From a virus, in the IMG/VR virus record IMGVR_UViG_3300047552_000998, positions 1-22,488 of that record: DNA of 22,488 nt; one strand, given 5' to 3'. The translations under genes and the position numbers were made by a program. The notes below the pieces were generated by a model. That model saw only the letters and a list, made by a program, of their open reading frames with translations. It did not search any database and was not told where the DNA came from. How positions within the stretch are numbered: position 1 is the first letter of the stretch; every line of letters begins with the position of its first letter. Positions 6,806-14,506 of this stretch are shown here, one piece after another.

Positions 6806-7616
6806 CTCTAATTTGCATCCATGCGAAACCAAGCAGGTTAGTACCTGTACCGTCTTTACCACATCCCCATATATAGTCGTATGGGGAATTCTCAACCAAT
6901 CGAGCATCGCCTGTGGACAATAGCAACGCTCGTACATCTGGGTGCTGCTGTATTTTATGACGCAGACCGTTCAGCATAATGTTATACTTAATCGCACCCC
7001 AATCTTCTCGCATCTTGACGGATTGAGCAATAAGTTTGGCCTCTTTAGGGGTTGATGCTAAACGAACCTTGCGAGCGTCGTCAATATCAACACACTTCAT
7101 CGCCTGATAGTAATGCTCAACCGTCGCGTACCAGATTTGATTAATCGTGACAGGATAGCGGGCGAAGTTGCTAAACGCTCCGTAGAAGTCGGAAGTACGC
7201 CAAAATTTGATCTCTGGTGGGTTCATAACAATTGCTCTCGTACAGGGGTCGGCCTCATTGTACGCTCGCGGGACCCATGTGAGTTCGATGTTCTTGGAAA
7301 AAAGACGACGACATTCGCGGCAGAGGCGGTTGAGAGGTTCAGATTTTGACTTATAATTCTCTTTGATCTGTCGAATGATTAACTGACTGTCGCCTTTGAT
7401 ATGAACCGGCTCGGTAATATGATTGGTACTAAACCACCGAAGCAACGACCGAACGCCAAGATACTCGGCTACGTTGGTAGTATTATTAGCCTGTTGTACG
7501 CCGCACCCAAACCTTTCTACTATATTGCCGATATCATCATAAATTACCCAACCATAATACATAATATTTAGACGTAAACTACCATCAAAATACGCTGTAT
7601 AGTTTATGTTGGGCAT
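6783..7616 (-). CDS. RNase H-like domain fused to a NADAR (YbiA-like) domain
   Basis: This 277-residue protein joins two recognisable domains. Residues 1-128 have the RNase HI layout: D11 in AYFDGS, E51 in NVAEYLG, D76 in IKGDSQL, and D123 in NEADPCTR, preceded by LTWVPR. All four acidic positions are present. Residues 135-273 match NADAR: IKFWRTSDFYGAFSNF, the TVEHYYQAMK helix with E167, REDWGAIKYN and YDYIWGCGKDGTGTN. RNase H removes RNA from RNA-DNA hybrids such as primers. NADAR proteins act on ADP-ribose or related N-glycosidic substrates, and some remove ADP-ribose from guanine in DNA or act on riboflavin intermediates. A fused pair could clear modified nucleic acid during replication; this is inference. 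The gene follows a SLOG gene with a 13-base overlap. Confidence 0.88.
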   Translation of the reverse strand: MPNINYTAYFDGSLRLNIMYYGWVIYDDIGNIVERFGCGVQQANNTTNVAEYLGVRSLLRWFSTNHITEPVHIKGDSQLIIRQIKENYKSKSEPLNRLCRECRRLFSKNIELTWVPRAYNEADPCTRAIVMNPPEIKFWRTSDFYGAFSNFARYPVTINQIWYATVEHYYQAMKCVDIDDARKVRLASTPKEAKLIAQSVKMREDWGAIKYNIMLNGLRHKIQQHPDVRALLLSTGDARLVENSPYDYIWGCGKDGTGTNLLGFAWMQIRDEIKDGK

Positions 7617-8068
7617 AGAAAGATTTTCTTACCGGAATTATAGAGGCTATTGATTAGGTCTTTGTGGCGATATTTAGCATTCAGGACGTAAATAAGGGCG
7701 TCGGATTCTCTGATGACATATTCCCATTTACGCATGATTTTGAGCGGCGAGAACACACCCTCGGACAAAATAGTTTGCTTGGCGGCACGGTGCCATAGAA
7801 ACTCATATTTATCCTTATCGGCGGGCCACTTATGCGACGGAGAAGTTTGAATCTGAATAGCCTCAAAGGGCACGTTATTGGTATAACAGGTTTCGGCAAA
7901 ATCTAATTCGCTACCAATAGTCATGCCAGTTATCCCAATGCACCGCTTATTGTACAAAGATAATACACGACTATAGACGTTTTGATGTTGCTCTTTTAAA
8001 CGAGTCTTGTCATATCCCCCCAACAAATCAGGGTATACGCCAATAATACCAATCTTAACAATATCCAT
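7604..8068 (-). CDS. SLOG-superfamily (DUF1273/YpsA-like) nucleotide-binding protein
   Basis: This 154-residue protein has a Rossmann-like fold. It has an opening strand IGIIGVYPDLLGGYD and the signature GITGMTIGSELDFAETCY, in which a small-residue turn (G48 to S53) is followed by an acidic residue (E54). It then has PFEAIQIQ, an SPSHKWP turn, and a C-terminal ESDALIYVLN strand that usually closes the ligand pocket. The order matches the YpsA/DUF1273 branch of SLOG. These bind nucleotides or nucleotide-derived ligands; the substrate is not known. The gene is flanked by a GuaB-family enzyme and the RNase H-NADAR fusion, so a purine-nucleotide or ADP-ribose ligand is reasonable but unproven. 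Confidence 0.82.
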   Translation of the reverse strand: MDIVKIGIIGVYPDLLGGYDKTRLKEQHQNVYSRVLSLYNKRCIGITGMTIGSELDFAETCYTNNVPFEAIQIQTSPSHKWPADKDKYEFLWHRAAKQTILSEGVFSPLKIMRKWEYVIRESDALIYVLNAKYRHKDLINSLYNSGKKIFLCPT

Positions 8069-9116
8069 GCGGAGTACCTTCGATGTATCCGTGCTGGGAT
8101 ACCTCTATAAACATAGCCTTTTCTTGCAGAAGAGAGATAGAATAGGCCCCTGAATATGTCATACCGGAACGAATCCCGCCAACATATTCACCCACAAAAT
8201 CTTTAATAGATCCGCCTGCCAAAACTTTGTAACTTATACCCTCTGGGGAAATTCCGGGGCGACACATACCCTTTTCTTTCTGTAGGTCGTGAGAAGACTG
8301 TCCGCGATACACTTTATATGGCAGCGAGTGGGACAATCCATGATACGCCGCCGCCGATTCATCACAGCCAGCGAACATCTTACCAATCATTACAGCGTTG
8401 GCTCCTAGGGCCAAAGCCTTCACAATATCGCCGGAATTTCTAATACCACCATCGGCAATAAGTTTGATATGGGGAGGGATAGAACGGCGTATGTTATATA
8501 AAGCCGACGCCTGTGGAACACCGTGGCCGGTTACTAACCGCGTTGTACAGGCCGCACCGTTGCCAATCCCGACCTTGATACACTCAACGCCGCATACTTC
8601 ATGCAGCCACTTTGCCGCGTCCACAGTACAAACGTTCCCCGCAATAATATTGAGGGTGGGGTCGAGGTTACGAACCGAGCGAATAAAACGCTCCATCTTG
8701 ACTGAATGACAATGGGCAATATCAATACAGATATCTGTTACGCCGAGTTTCAGGAGTTTATCGACAAACATGATTTCGCCGTCAGCCACACCGACCGAAA
8801 CCACCGGATCAATCTCGGTTACGCAGGCGTTAACCGCGTCTAGACGCTGTTCTTCGGTATCAAAGAACCGATGTAGAATACCTAACCCGCCTAATTTAGC
8901 CATGGCGATTGCCATTTTTGGCCCGGTTACACAGTCCATGTTGGCACTAATAATTGGAATACCTAGGCGGCAGGTTGGCGTTAATACAGTATCAAGATCC
9001 ACCCTAGAATCTAATCGAGATTCCATGGGGCAATACTGCGGCATCAGTGTAATATCGTCATACGATAAGAACCGCGTGGGAATGTATTCTTCAAAGTTGG
9101 CGTTAATGAATTTCAT
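8055..9116 (-). CDS. guaB: GuaB-family IMP dehydrogenase / GMP reductase-like enzyme without CBS domains
   Basis: This 353-residue (beta/alpha)8 barrel has the family features in order. The N-terminal LSYDDITLMPQYCPMESRLD segment is followed by PIISANMDCVTG, HRFFDTEEQR and the phosphate-binding VGIGNGAACTTRLVTGHGVP, which holds catalytic C190. ADGGIRNSGDIVKALALGAN follows, then VGGIRSGMTYSGAYSI near the C-terminus. IMP dehydrogenase normally has about 490 residues with a CBS pair; this protein has the bare barrel, like GMP reductase. The ending IEGTPHG recalls the IMPDH 'ESHPHD', so the direction of reaction (IMP to XMP, or GMP to IMP) is open. It would adjust the guanine nucleotide pool during infection. 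It starts within the stop of the dNMP kinase (ATGA). Confidence 0.87.
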   Translation of the reverse strand: MKFINANFEEYIPTRFLSYDDITLMPQYCPMESRLDSRVDLDTVLTPTCRLGIPIISANMDCVTGPKMAIAMAKLGGLGILHRFFDTEEQRLDAVNACVTEIDPVVSVGVADGEIMFVDKLLKLGVTDICIDIAHCHSVKMERFIRSVRNLDPTLNIIAGNVCTVDAAKWLHEVCGVECIKVGIGNGAACTTRLVTGHGVPQASALYNIRRSIPPHIKLIADGGIRNSGDIVKALALGANAVMIGKMFAGCDESAAAYHGLSHSLPYKVYRGQSSHDLQKEKGMCRPGISPEGISYKVLAGGSIKDFVGEYVGGIRSGMTYSGAYSISLLQEKAMFIEVSQHGYIEGTPHGYC

Positions 9117-9754
9117 AGATATTTATCTGCAATAACACATAGAGCGTGATTCCGCTGTTCAATCGTCATTTCGTGATTATCTATGGACGCCACCGTATAA
9201 CCGGTCCAATCAAAATTGTCTAGGGCGGTTTCTGATTTACTGGCCCGGTTTTGTGGATTACGAAGTAGGCGAATAATCAACGGATTGTATTGTTTGAAGA
9301 TGGAGATTTCATTAGGGAAACGGCAGTCGGTAATAAACGTCACACCGGATAAACGGCGATATGTCTTGGCGGTGGCTCTGGCCCAACAATCTGTATCCAT
9401 TTCGCGGCAAATATAACTACCAAAGATTTCCATTACTTCACGGCCGGTCATGTATTGGCCATGGCTGTTGTTATTGGTCCGGTATTTGTCAATAATATCT
9501 TGGCGAAGCGGCAACGAGGTCCATGGGATATGTGTGGGTAGATTTTTTTCTTCGGTTGATCCGTAACAATGGCGAGATTCCAGCCCTAAAACGTCAATAC
9601 AAAACTCTTTCAATGCCGCAGCAAAGGCTAAGTTATGAAATTTTGTGTTGATCGGAAACTTGCCGGATCGACGTAAATACAACTCTAAAAACTCCGCCGA
9701 TGTATCTTTGCCCGCTCGGGCCTTACCGGTAATAATTATCAAATTATGCTTCAT
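9113..9754 (-). CDS. Deoxynucleoside monophosphate kinase
   Basis: This 213-residue P-loop kinase resembles T4 gp1-type phage dNMP kinases. The nucleotide-binding loop ITGKARAGKDTSA holds K16. A middle block YMTGREVMEIFGSYICREMD and a later ITDCRFPNEI are both characteristic of that family. It phosphorylates dNMPs to dNDPs and supplies precursors for phage DNA synthesis, probably including any modified base the phage uses. It sits between the primase and the GuaB-family gene. The start at 9754 has AAAGGA six bases upstream and overlaps the primase end by 11 bases. Confidence 0.88.
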   Translation of the reverse strand: MKHNLIIITGKARAGKDTSAEFLELYLRRSGKFPINTKFHNLAFAAALKEFCIDVLGLESRHCYGSTEEKNLPTHIPWTSLPLRQDIIDKYRTNNNSHGQYMTGREVMEIFGSYICREMDTDCWARATAKTYRRLSGVTFITDCRFPNEISIFKQYNPLIIRLLRNPQNRASKSETALDNFDWTGYTVASIDNHEMTIEQRNHALCVIADKYL

Positions 9755-10655
9755 TCATTATCCTTTGTATCTCTGGACAAACGTGCTTACGAATATCTTT
9801 TACCGTCATATCGCCCAAGTCGTTCTGCAAAACATGCCTAATGCTATATACGTTCTTCGTTTCAGAAAGTTTGTCAAACAGCCCGCCTTTTTTAATAGTT
9901 GCGTGCCCGCCCGCCTTGTCCGGGTCGAGACACAGGATTACATTCTTGATTGGGGATGTATTGATAAGATGTATTTGATGCCTTGAAATATTCGTACCAA
10001 ACAATCCGCCGCAAAAGGTAATCCCGGCCTCCCACGCTCGCCATACGTCGAAAGGCCCTTCGACCAGTACAATAGTTTCTGCATCCTTGATGTTGTGGAA
10101 GTTATAGATAACCTGTCCTGATTTAAACTCATAGTGACACCACTTTAATGCGGAATGCTGGTCTTGCGACCGCCCGCTAAATCCTACTACCTGACCATTG
10201 TGATCGCGTACAGGCAACACTACTCGGTCATAGAGTTGGTGTTGCTTATTTGCTGAAACAAACGCCTCGAAATGTTTGACCGTCTGACTAAAGAACCCTC
10301 GATGAATAAGATACGGGATGTAGGGATTAACTACGTACGGAATATTATTAGGCGTGTTGGTAAATACGATTTCATTATTGGTTTGTTGGTTGGGGTCAAA
10401 AGTCCAACTGCGTTTTTGCCGCTTTGTTCCTGTTAGAGCATACACCAATCCAGATAACCCGCTGCCATATTCCTCCTCACAGTGATGACTGAAACACTTC
10501 CATCGCTGAATGTCGCCATAATATACAAAACTATTTCCATTACCGCCATGGATAGGACAACGGCACCGAAAAGTATCGTTAGCGGTACCCGGCAAACCAT
10601 ATTCTGCAAAGATATCGTCGATATTACATTGCAAGCGAGGTTTCGTTATCATCAT
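9744..10655 (-). CDS. dnaG: DnaG-type DNA primase (CHC2 zinc finger and TOPRIM), short form
   Basis: This 303-residue primase has an N-terminal CHC2-like zinc site (C33, H36, C54, C59, in CRCPIHGG and WKCFSHHC). A central region with VVLPVRDHNGQVVGFSGRSQ follows, then a TOPRIM core with VLVEGPFDVWRA (catalytic Glu) and LCLDPDKAG (the D-x-D pair). It makes RNA primers. The C-terminal helicase-binding domain of cellular DnaG is absent or much reduced. The frame stays open to 10832, but the extra 59 residues are Arg-rich, lie inside the helicase gene and precede the usual start of the fold. I therefore take the ATG at 10655, which follows an AAGGCGGA stretch and overlaps the helicase by 32 bases. 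Confidence 0.87.
   Translation of the reverse strand: MMITKPRLQCNIDDIFAEYGLPGTANDTFRCRCPIHGGNGNSFVYYGDIQRWKCFSHHCEEEYGSGLSGLVYALTGTKRQKRSWTFDPNQQTNNEIVFTNTPNNIPYVVNPYIPYLIHRGFFSQTVKHFEAFVSANKQHQLYDRVVLPVRDHNGQVVGFSGRSQDQHSALKWCHYEFKSGQVIYNFHNIKDAETIVLVEGPFDVWRAWEAGITFCGGLFGTNISRHQIHLINTSPIKNVILCLDPDKAGGHATIKKGGLFDKLSETKNVYSIRHVLQNDLGDMTVKDIRKHVCPEIQRIMNEA
9761..9766 (-). promoter_or_regulatory. Ribosome-binding site AAAGGA for the dNMP kinase
   Basis: AAAGGA on the minus strand ends six bases before the ATG at 9754. It lies inside the last codons of the primase, so this start can be used without a gap between genes. Confidence 0.65.
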
Positions 10656-12129
10656 TCGCAGAATCCGCCTTATCCTTCTTCTTCCTAGGCGTGGGGGGCG
10701 TATAGGTACCTTGCTTTTGACGAGTCTGAATAGATGTATCACCTTCAAACATTTGACATTTACCGAGGTCGGTTTTGATGTTAATATATTCGTTAGGCGG
10801 CATACCCGGTCCATAACGCACATCGCAGACAACCAGTTTACGGTCGCCGTTGGCTCGACTATCTACAACTTCGTCCACTTCGTTTTTCTTCTTGAGAATA
10901 GAGAACGACGTACACAACCAAATAATTCGGTCTGAACCAGCCACCGCCTTAGATCCCTCTAGATCCACGCCGTCACGGTTAAGTTGGACCATGGCTAGAA
11001 TAGGCAGGTTGTATTGTACACCAAAGTTGTGAAGGTCGGTAAGGTATTGGCCAAGATACTGATATTCTTGGTGGTCGCCCAACTCGCCAAGATTCATGGT
11101 CTTAATATAGTCAAGAATAACAAGACATTCTTTGGTCTGACCATTCTCGAAACCAACATGGCGGCTGATCCACTGACGAATCGCAGAGATAATCTGATAG
11201 TGGGAAAATCCGCTGACGTTACGGTAGTAAAATGGTACAGACTTTACGACCTTAACCGCGTTCTCGACGCCGTTTTTCGCAAAGATATCTTTCTTGAATT
11301 GACCGGTTTCAATAGTCTCGATTTCGGTACTGGAAATATTGGCAACAAGTTTAGTTAACATTGTGCCATAGGTCATCTCGGTATCTAAGTAGAGGACCGG
11401 GATATTACGCACAGCAACATTCTTGGCAATGTTAAGAGCCATTGCGGTCTTGCCGGTCTTAGGACGAGCACCAATAACCGCTACGCCCGGGGCTCGAATA
11501 CCGCCGCCGATAGCCTTGTCATAGATAGGAAACCCTGTAGGAATACCACGATTGATAATGTCGTGCTGATAGAAGGTCGCGTACCATTCATCGACGCCAT
11601 GGGCAATGATCTTAGTATCGTTATCGCTCTGCAAAAGCGACTGCTGGAAGTCAAATACTTCTTTTTCGACAGACCCGAAAATATCGAGAATAGTCTTATC
11701 GGGTGTAGTCTGGCGAAGTTTATTCTGGGCTTGCGATAGGCGGAAATCTAAGTCGCGGATTAGATAATAACGAGCAACTTTTCTGGCAAACTCAACCGTA
11801 GAATCTAGAGCGATAGCAATGTGGTCGCAGATATCTAACAAATCGTTAATAGCATACTTGTCAATAACCGAGGAGTCAATGCAGCGGATAATATAGAGCA
11901 AAGACGCTCGATCTACCGAATCCTTACCCTGTTCCTCGAACGCTTTCTTAATAGCCGACCAGACCAACTTATGCTCTGGAAGATAGAAAGACCGCTCGTT
12001 AACAATCGCCGCCACATCAAAATATACTTCACTTTGATGCTTTAGAACCCCGGCCAATACCCCCCGCTCGACCTCGATATCATAAGCATCACTCTTTACC
12101 GGGCCGCTTTCGGATCGCACTTGACGCAT
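10624..12129 (-). CDS. dnaB: DnaB-type replicative DNA helicase
   Basis: This 501-residue protein has a DnaB-like N-terminal domain (residues 15-120: IEVERGVLAGVL, SFYLPEHKLVWSAIKKAF). A linker is followed by a RecA-fold helicase domain with GIPTGFPIYDKAIGGG, Walker A GARPKTGKTA (K226), LYLDTEMT (E251, the position of the DnaB catalytic Glu), Walker B LVILDYIKTM, and AMVQLNRDG for motif 4. It unwinds the fork 5'-3' as a hexamer. The tail (PPTPRKKKDK, NDDNETSLAM) is low complexity. The primase starts inside its 3' end, matching the usual phage helicase-primase pairing. GGAG about 11 bases upstream supports the ATG at 12129, which overlaps the zinc-ribbon gene by 34 bases. Confidence 0.92.
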   Translation of the reverse strand: MRQVRSESGPVKSDAYDIEVERGVLAGVLKHQSEVYFDVAAIVNERSFYLPEHKLVWSAIKKAFEEQGKDSVDRASLLYIIRCIDSSVIDKYAINDLLDICDHIAIALDSTVEFARKVARYYLIRDLDFRLSQAQNKLRQTTPDKTILDIFGSVEKEVFDFQQSLLQSDNDTKIIAHGVDEWYATFYQHDIINRGIPTGFPIYDKAIGGGIRAPGVAVIGARPKTGKTAMALNIAKNVAVRNIPVLYLDTEMTYGTMLTKLVANISSTEIETIETGQFKKDIFAKNGVENAVKVVKSVPFYYRNVSGFSHYQIISAIRQWISRHVGFENGQTKECLVILDYIKTMNLGELGDHQEYQYLGQYLTDLHNFGVQYNLPILAMVQLNRDGVDLEGSKAVAGSDRIIWLCTSFSILKKKNEVDEVVDSRANGDRKLVVCDVRYGPGMPPNEYINIKTDLGKCQMFEGDTSIQTRQKQGTYTPPTPRKKKDKADSANDDNETSLAM

Positions 12130-12614
12130 AACTGTTCACTCTCCGACGCTTGATTGCCTAACTTAGTAGTGCTAATCTGAGTATATGACTTTTCTTGACC
12201 GCATTTGCCACAAACGAAGGTGCTGCTCTTAGACTCACGCGGTTCTCGCGGAGGCTTGGGTTTGTTATATTTACTCGCCCACGCCTTTTCCTCTTCTGTA
12301 TAAGGAACGTCCTCGCCGCCATAAAACTTCATTTTAGAGTTGGTAGTGGTTTTTGGCGTAGCCACTACTTTACTTTCGCGTGGCTTTCGCGTCTTCTTGT
12401 TAACTACTGGCGGTGGAGTATCCTCTTCTTCGATCTTAGGAGTGTCGCCGTCCAGTTTAGACAACGCCTGTTCTAACAATTCACGAAGATTGTAATTACC
12501 GGAATTGCCCTTGGGGGGCGAAATAACTGTACCAGTTAGTCCGGCATATCCATCGGATACATCCTGCCAGTTACCAGTTGATAATCCGCGTTCAATCAGT
12601 TTAATTGGAGACAT
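12096..12614 (-). CDS. Hypothetical protein with disordered linker and C-terminal zinc ribbon
   Basis: This 172-residue protein has three visible parts: a short N-terminal segment (MSPIKLIERGLSTGNWQDVS), a long Lys/Pro/Thr-rich linker, and a C-terminal zinc ribbon with C135, C138, C163 and C166 (CGKCG and CVKC). The shape suggests a DNA- or protein-binding adaptor. It lies immediately before the helicase, where phages often encode a helicase loader or single-strand-binding protein, but I see no OB-fold or loader signature. The start has AAAAGGA six bases upstream. Confidence 0.75.
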   Translation of the reverse strand: MSPIKLIERGLSTGNWQDVSDGYAGLTGTVISPPKGNSGNYNLRELLEQALSKLDGDTPKIEEEDTPPPVVNKKTRKPRESKVVATPKTTTNSKMKFYGGEDVPYTEEEKAWASKYNKPKPPREPRESKSSTFVCGKCGQEKSYTQISTTKLGNQASESEQLCVKCDPKAAR

Positions 12615-13089
12615 TCATGTTCCTTTTTGCCCATCCGCGTTCTTTGGCTAAATTCTGTACCATCTGCGTGATAAATTGTATTCTTTGATCGACATTGCGT
12701 AAGGTGTTTAACTTACTTTCGGCCAAGACACGAATACGCTCAAACTTGGCAGCGTCTTCATTATTGGCGATAAAGAACGTCATCTTTTCCTGATAGGTGT
12801 AGTCTGTTAGATTACGGACATGCTGACCAAGCAAAATACGGATGTTGGATTCAGCCCACTTGATCGCAGTTTCATGGCGATTTAACTCGGTAGTAAGATA
12901 AGCGGCATAACACGATAACTTAACGCAATACGCCGCCAGCGTTACAGAGTCGAGTTTACCAATATCGCCGCTACTCAAAATATGCAACATTGCATCAATA
13001 TCGGTTTGGGGTTCAAATGACGGCAATTTAATCTCCGCTTTGTACACTTCTAAATACTGCTTGACGGCGGTAGGATCTGCGATATTCAT
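12601..13089 (-). CDS. Hypothetical all-helical protein downstream of the Vsr-like nuclease
   Basis: This 162-residue protein is not recognised. It is almost wholly helical (VTLAAYCVKLSCYAAYLTTE, HETAIKWAESNIRILLGQ, FERIRVLAESKLNTLRNV), with no metal or nucleotide motif. Its size and place between recA and the helicase fit a recombination mediator such as UvsY, but I see no residue pattern that proves it, and UvsY is a little shorter. It starts within the stop of the Vsr-like gene (ATGA), so it is translationally coupled to it. Confidence 0.75.
   Translation of the reverse strand: MNIADPTAVKQYLEVYKAEIKLPSFEPQTDIDAMLHILSSGDIGKLDSVTLAAYCVKLSCYAAYLTTELNRHETAIKWAESNIRILLGQHVRNLTDYTYQEKMTFFIANNEDAAKFERIRVLAESKLNTLRNVDQRIQFITQMVQNLAKERGWAKRNMNVSN
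12621..12627 (-). promoter_or_regulatory. Ribosome-binding site AAAAGGA for the zinc-ribbon protein
   Basis: AAAAGGA lies six bases before the ATG at 12614, inside the end of the previous gene. This is the same core and spacing as at 424, 9754 and 17054. Confidence 0.65.
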
Positions 13090-13469
13090 AATAGGGTCCA
13101 GTCGTCCTCTGTAAAAATCTCGATAAGTTTGATACTATTCAACCGGCAGAAGTCTTTCTTACGCTGGTCCCGTTCCTGATGTTCTCGGAATCCGGCCTCA
13201 TTCTTATGGAAAAATTTCACAAACTTATTATGCTGTTCGCCCTGTATTTCTACGGCAATTTTACGCTTTGGCAGCCAGAAATCAAAGTAGAACCCGCATT
13301 CAGGAATATATACATCCTCTAGGATCGGATCAAACGGATACTTAAGTTTAACCTGCTGACCAGTGGTATATTGCAGGGCAGACTTACATCCGTCTTCGTT
13401 CCTCATAGGGTATTGCGAAGGGCGGTTTTCAATTTGGATTTCTTTGCCTGTTAGTGTACGTGCTTTCAT
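13086..13469 (-). CDS. Vsr-like (EDxHD-type) endonuclease-fold protein
   Basis: This 127-residue protein has the compact Vsr-like nuclease arrangement. E51 lies in LEDVYIPE and D63 in YFDFWLPKRK. The diagnostic AVEIQGEQHNKF carries E74 and H80, then REHQERDQRKKDFCRLNS carries D101, and the protein ends in KLIEIF. Free-standing phage proteins of this type are often homing or strand-nicking endonucleases; Vsr itself nicks at T:G mismatches. Lys and Arg are plentiful at the N-terminus. It starts inside the recA stop (ATGA) and is coupled to the next gene the same way, so it is embedded in the replication operon rather than inserted with spacing. Confidence 0.75.
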   Translation of the reverse strand: MKARTLTGKEIQIENRPSQYPMRNEDGCKSALQYTTGQQVKLKYPFDPILEDVYIPECGFYFDFWLPKRKIAVEIQGEQHNKFVKFFHKNEAGFREHQERDQRKKDFCRLNSIKLIEIFTEDDWTLL

Positions 13470-14506
13470 ACGAAAACCAGTTTACGAATAGTCGTTTCAA
13501 TCTTCTCATAAACCGCAGGGTTGGCCCGTAAATAACTACACATGCCCGCCTCGCCCTGCACCTTGATCGGCGTTCCGTCTTCGTTAGCCACGGATTCCAT
13601 GTTAATACTGAGCCATGAACCAGCCTTCTTGATAAAACTCAACTCGGTGGCGATCCGCACAAGGTCAACATACTTATCACATCCCTTGCCGTAACGAATA
13701 GGAATGACAGGCTCAGCATCGGGTGGACCGTTAGCGACTGCCATAATCTTGAACTTGCTGTCTTTGCCTACTTTCTTGCCCGCACTGTCTTCGATATTCG
13801 TAGAGGATAGACAATCCATCCAATAAGACGCACCGTACTGAATAGCGTTGCCGCCGACTTCGCGGAACGGAGATCCATAGCCGCTTGGGTTAGCCTGCAT
13901 ATGCGTAATAGTAATCAAGATACCGTTTGTACTAGTAATAACCTGCTGAATTTTACGCAGGAACTTGTACATGAGTTTGGGCAACTCGGCACGCTGCTGT
14001 TCTCCCATCTCGCCCGACAATTCCTTTTCGGTGGATAGGGCAGCAATAGAATCCAGAATGATTACCGCGTTAGGCTCATCCTTAAGAATCATTTCAACAA
14101 TCTCAAGGAAGGTTTCTGCCGTTAGCATCTTCTCGCGGGTAGATCGGATAATATTGAGCTTATTAGCATCAAGACCCTCAATACACGCCAACAATTCCGG
14201 CTGTAGTCGCCCTTCTACATCAACAAAGTACACAGGGCACCCCGCCTTCTGTGCTTGGGCGGCAAAAGTAAGCACTAACGTAGTCTTACCAGACTTGGCC
14301 TGCCCGCCAATATGCCAGATTGTACCTTGGCGTACGCCACTATTAAAAGCCATGTCTAGGCCGAGTAATCCAGTAGAAATAATAGGTTTACGATTCTGCT
14401 GAATGAATTCTCCGGTGATAATAATATCGCCGTACTTTGCCTTCAAAGCCTCGCTCATCGCATTCAATTCTTCTATTTTGAGTTCGGTTGATTCTTTCTT
14501 TGCCAT
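13466..14506 (-). CDS. recA: RecA/UvsX-like recombinase
   Basis: This 346-residue protein has the RecA core. STGLLGLDMAFNSG leads into Walker A GGQAKSGKTT (K74, T75), then YFVDVEGRLQPE with E98 where RecA has its catalytic Glu. Walker B is AVIILDSIAAL, and EVGGNAIQYGASYWMD corresponds to the RecA 'TGGNALKFYAS' segment. It forms filaments on single-stranded DNA and pairs homologous strands for repair and recombination-dependent replication. The length fits a full RecA, with a short tail in place of the cellular acidic C-terminus. Its start overlaps the upstream stop as TAATG, with AAAAGG nearby. Confidence 0.93.
   Translation of the reverse strand: MAKKESTELKIEELNAMSEALKAKYGDIIITGEFIQQNRKPIISTGLLGLDMAFNSGVRQGTIWHIGGQAKSGKTTLVLTFAAQAQKAGCPVYFVDVEGRLQPELLACIEGLDANKLNIIRSTREKMLTAETFLEIVEMILKDEPNAVIILDSIAALSTEKELSGEMGEQQRAELPKLMYKFLRKIQQVITSTNGILITITHMQANPSGYGSPFREVGGNAIQYGASYWMDCLSSTNIEDSAGKKVGKDSKFKIMAVANGPPDAEPVIPIRYGKGCDKYVDLVRIATELSFIKKAGSWLSINMESVANEDGTPIKVQGEAGMCSYLRANPAVYEKIETTIRKLVFV

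Noticed and set aside
6560-6937. Long form of the small protein after the NADAR gene
   Set aside because: The extra part lies over the conserved end of the NADAR domain in another frame.
8770-9135. Plus-strand open frame opposite the GuaB-type gene
   Set aside because: It is the antisense shadow of a well-supported enzyme and has no recognisable protein pattern.
9744-10832. Primase start at 10832 giving a 362-residue protein
   Set aside because: The first 59 residues are Arg-rich, lie inside the helicase gene and are not expected before the zinc finger. The ATG at 10655 starts right before the fold.
11014-11358. Plus-strand open frame opposite the helicase gene
   Set aside because: It is antisense to conserved helicase motifs and lacks any supporting sign of coding.
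13965-14402. Plus-strand open frame of 145 codons opposite recA
   Set aside because: It is fully antisense to a clear recA gene, has no recognisable domain, and no other gene in the window is on this strand.
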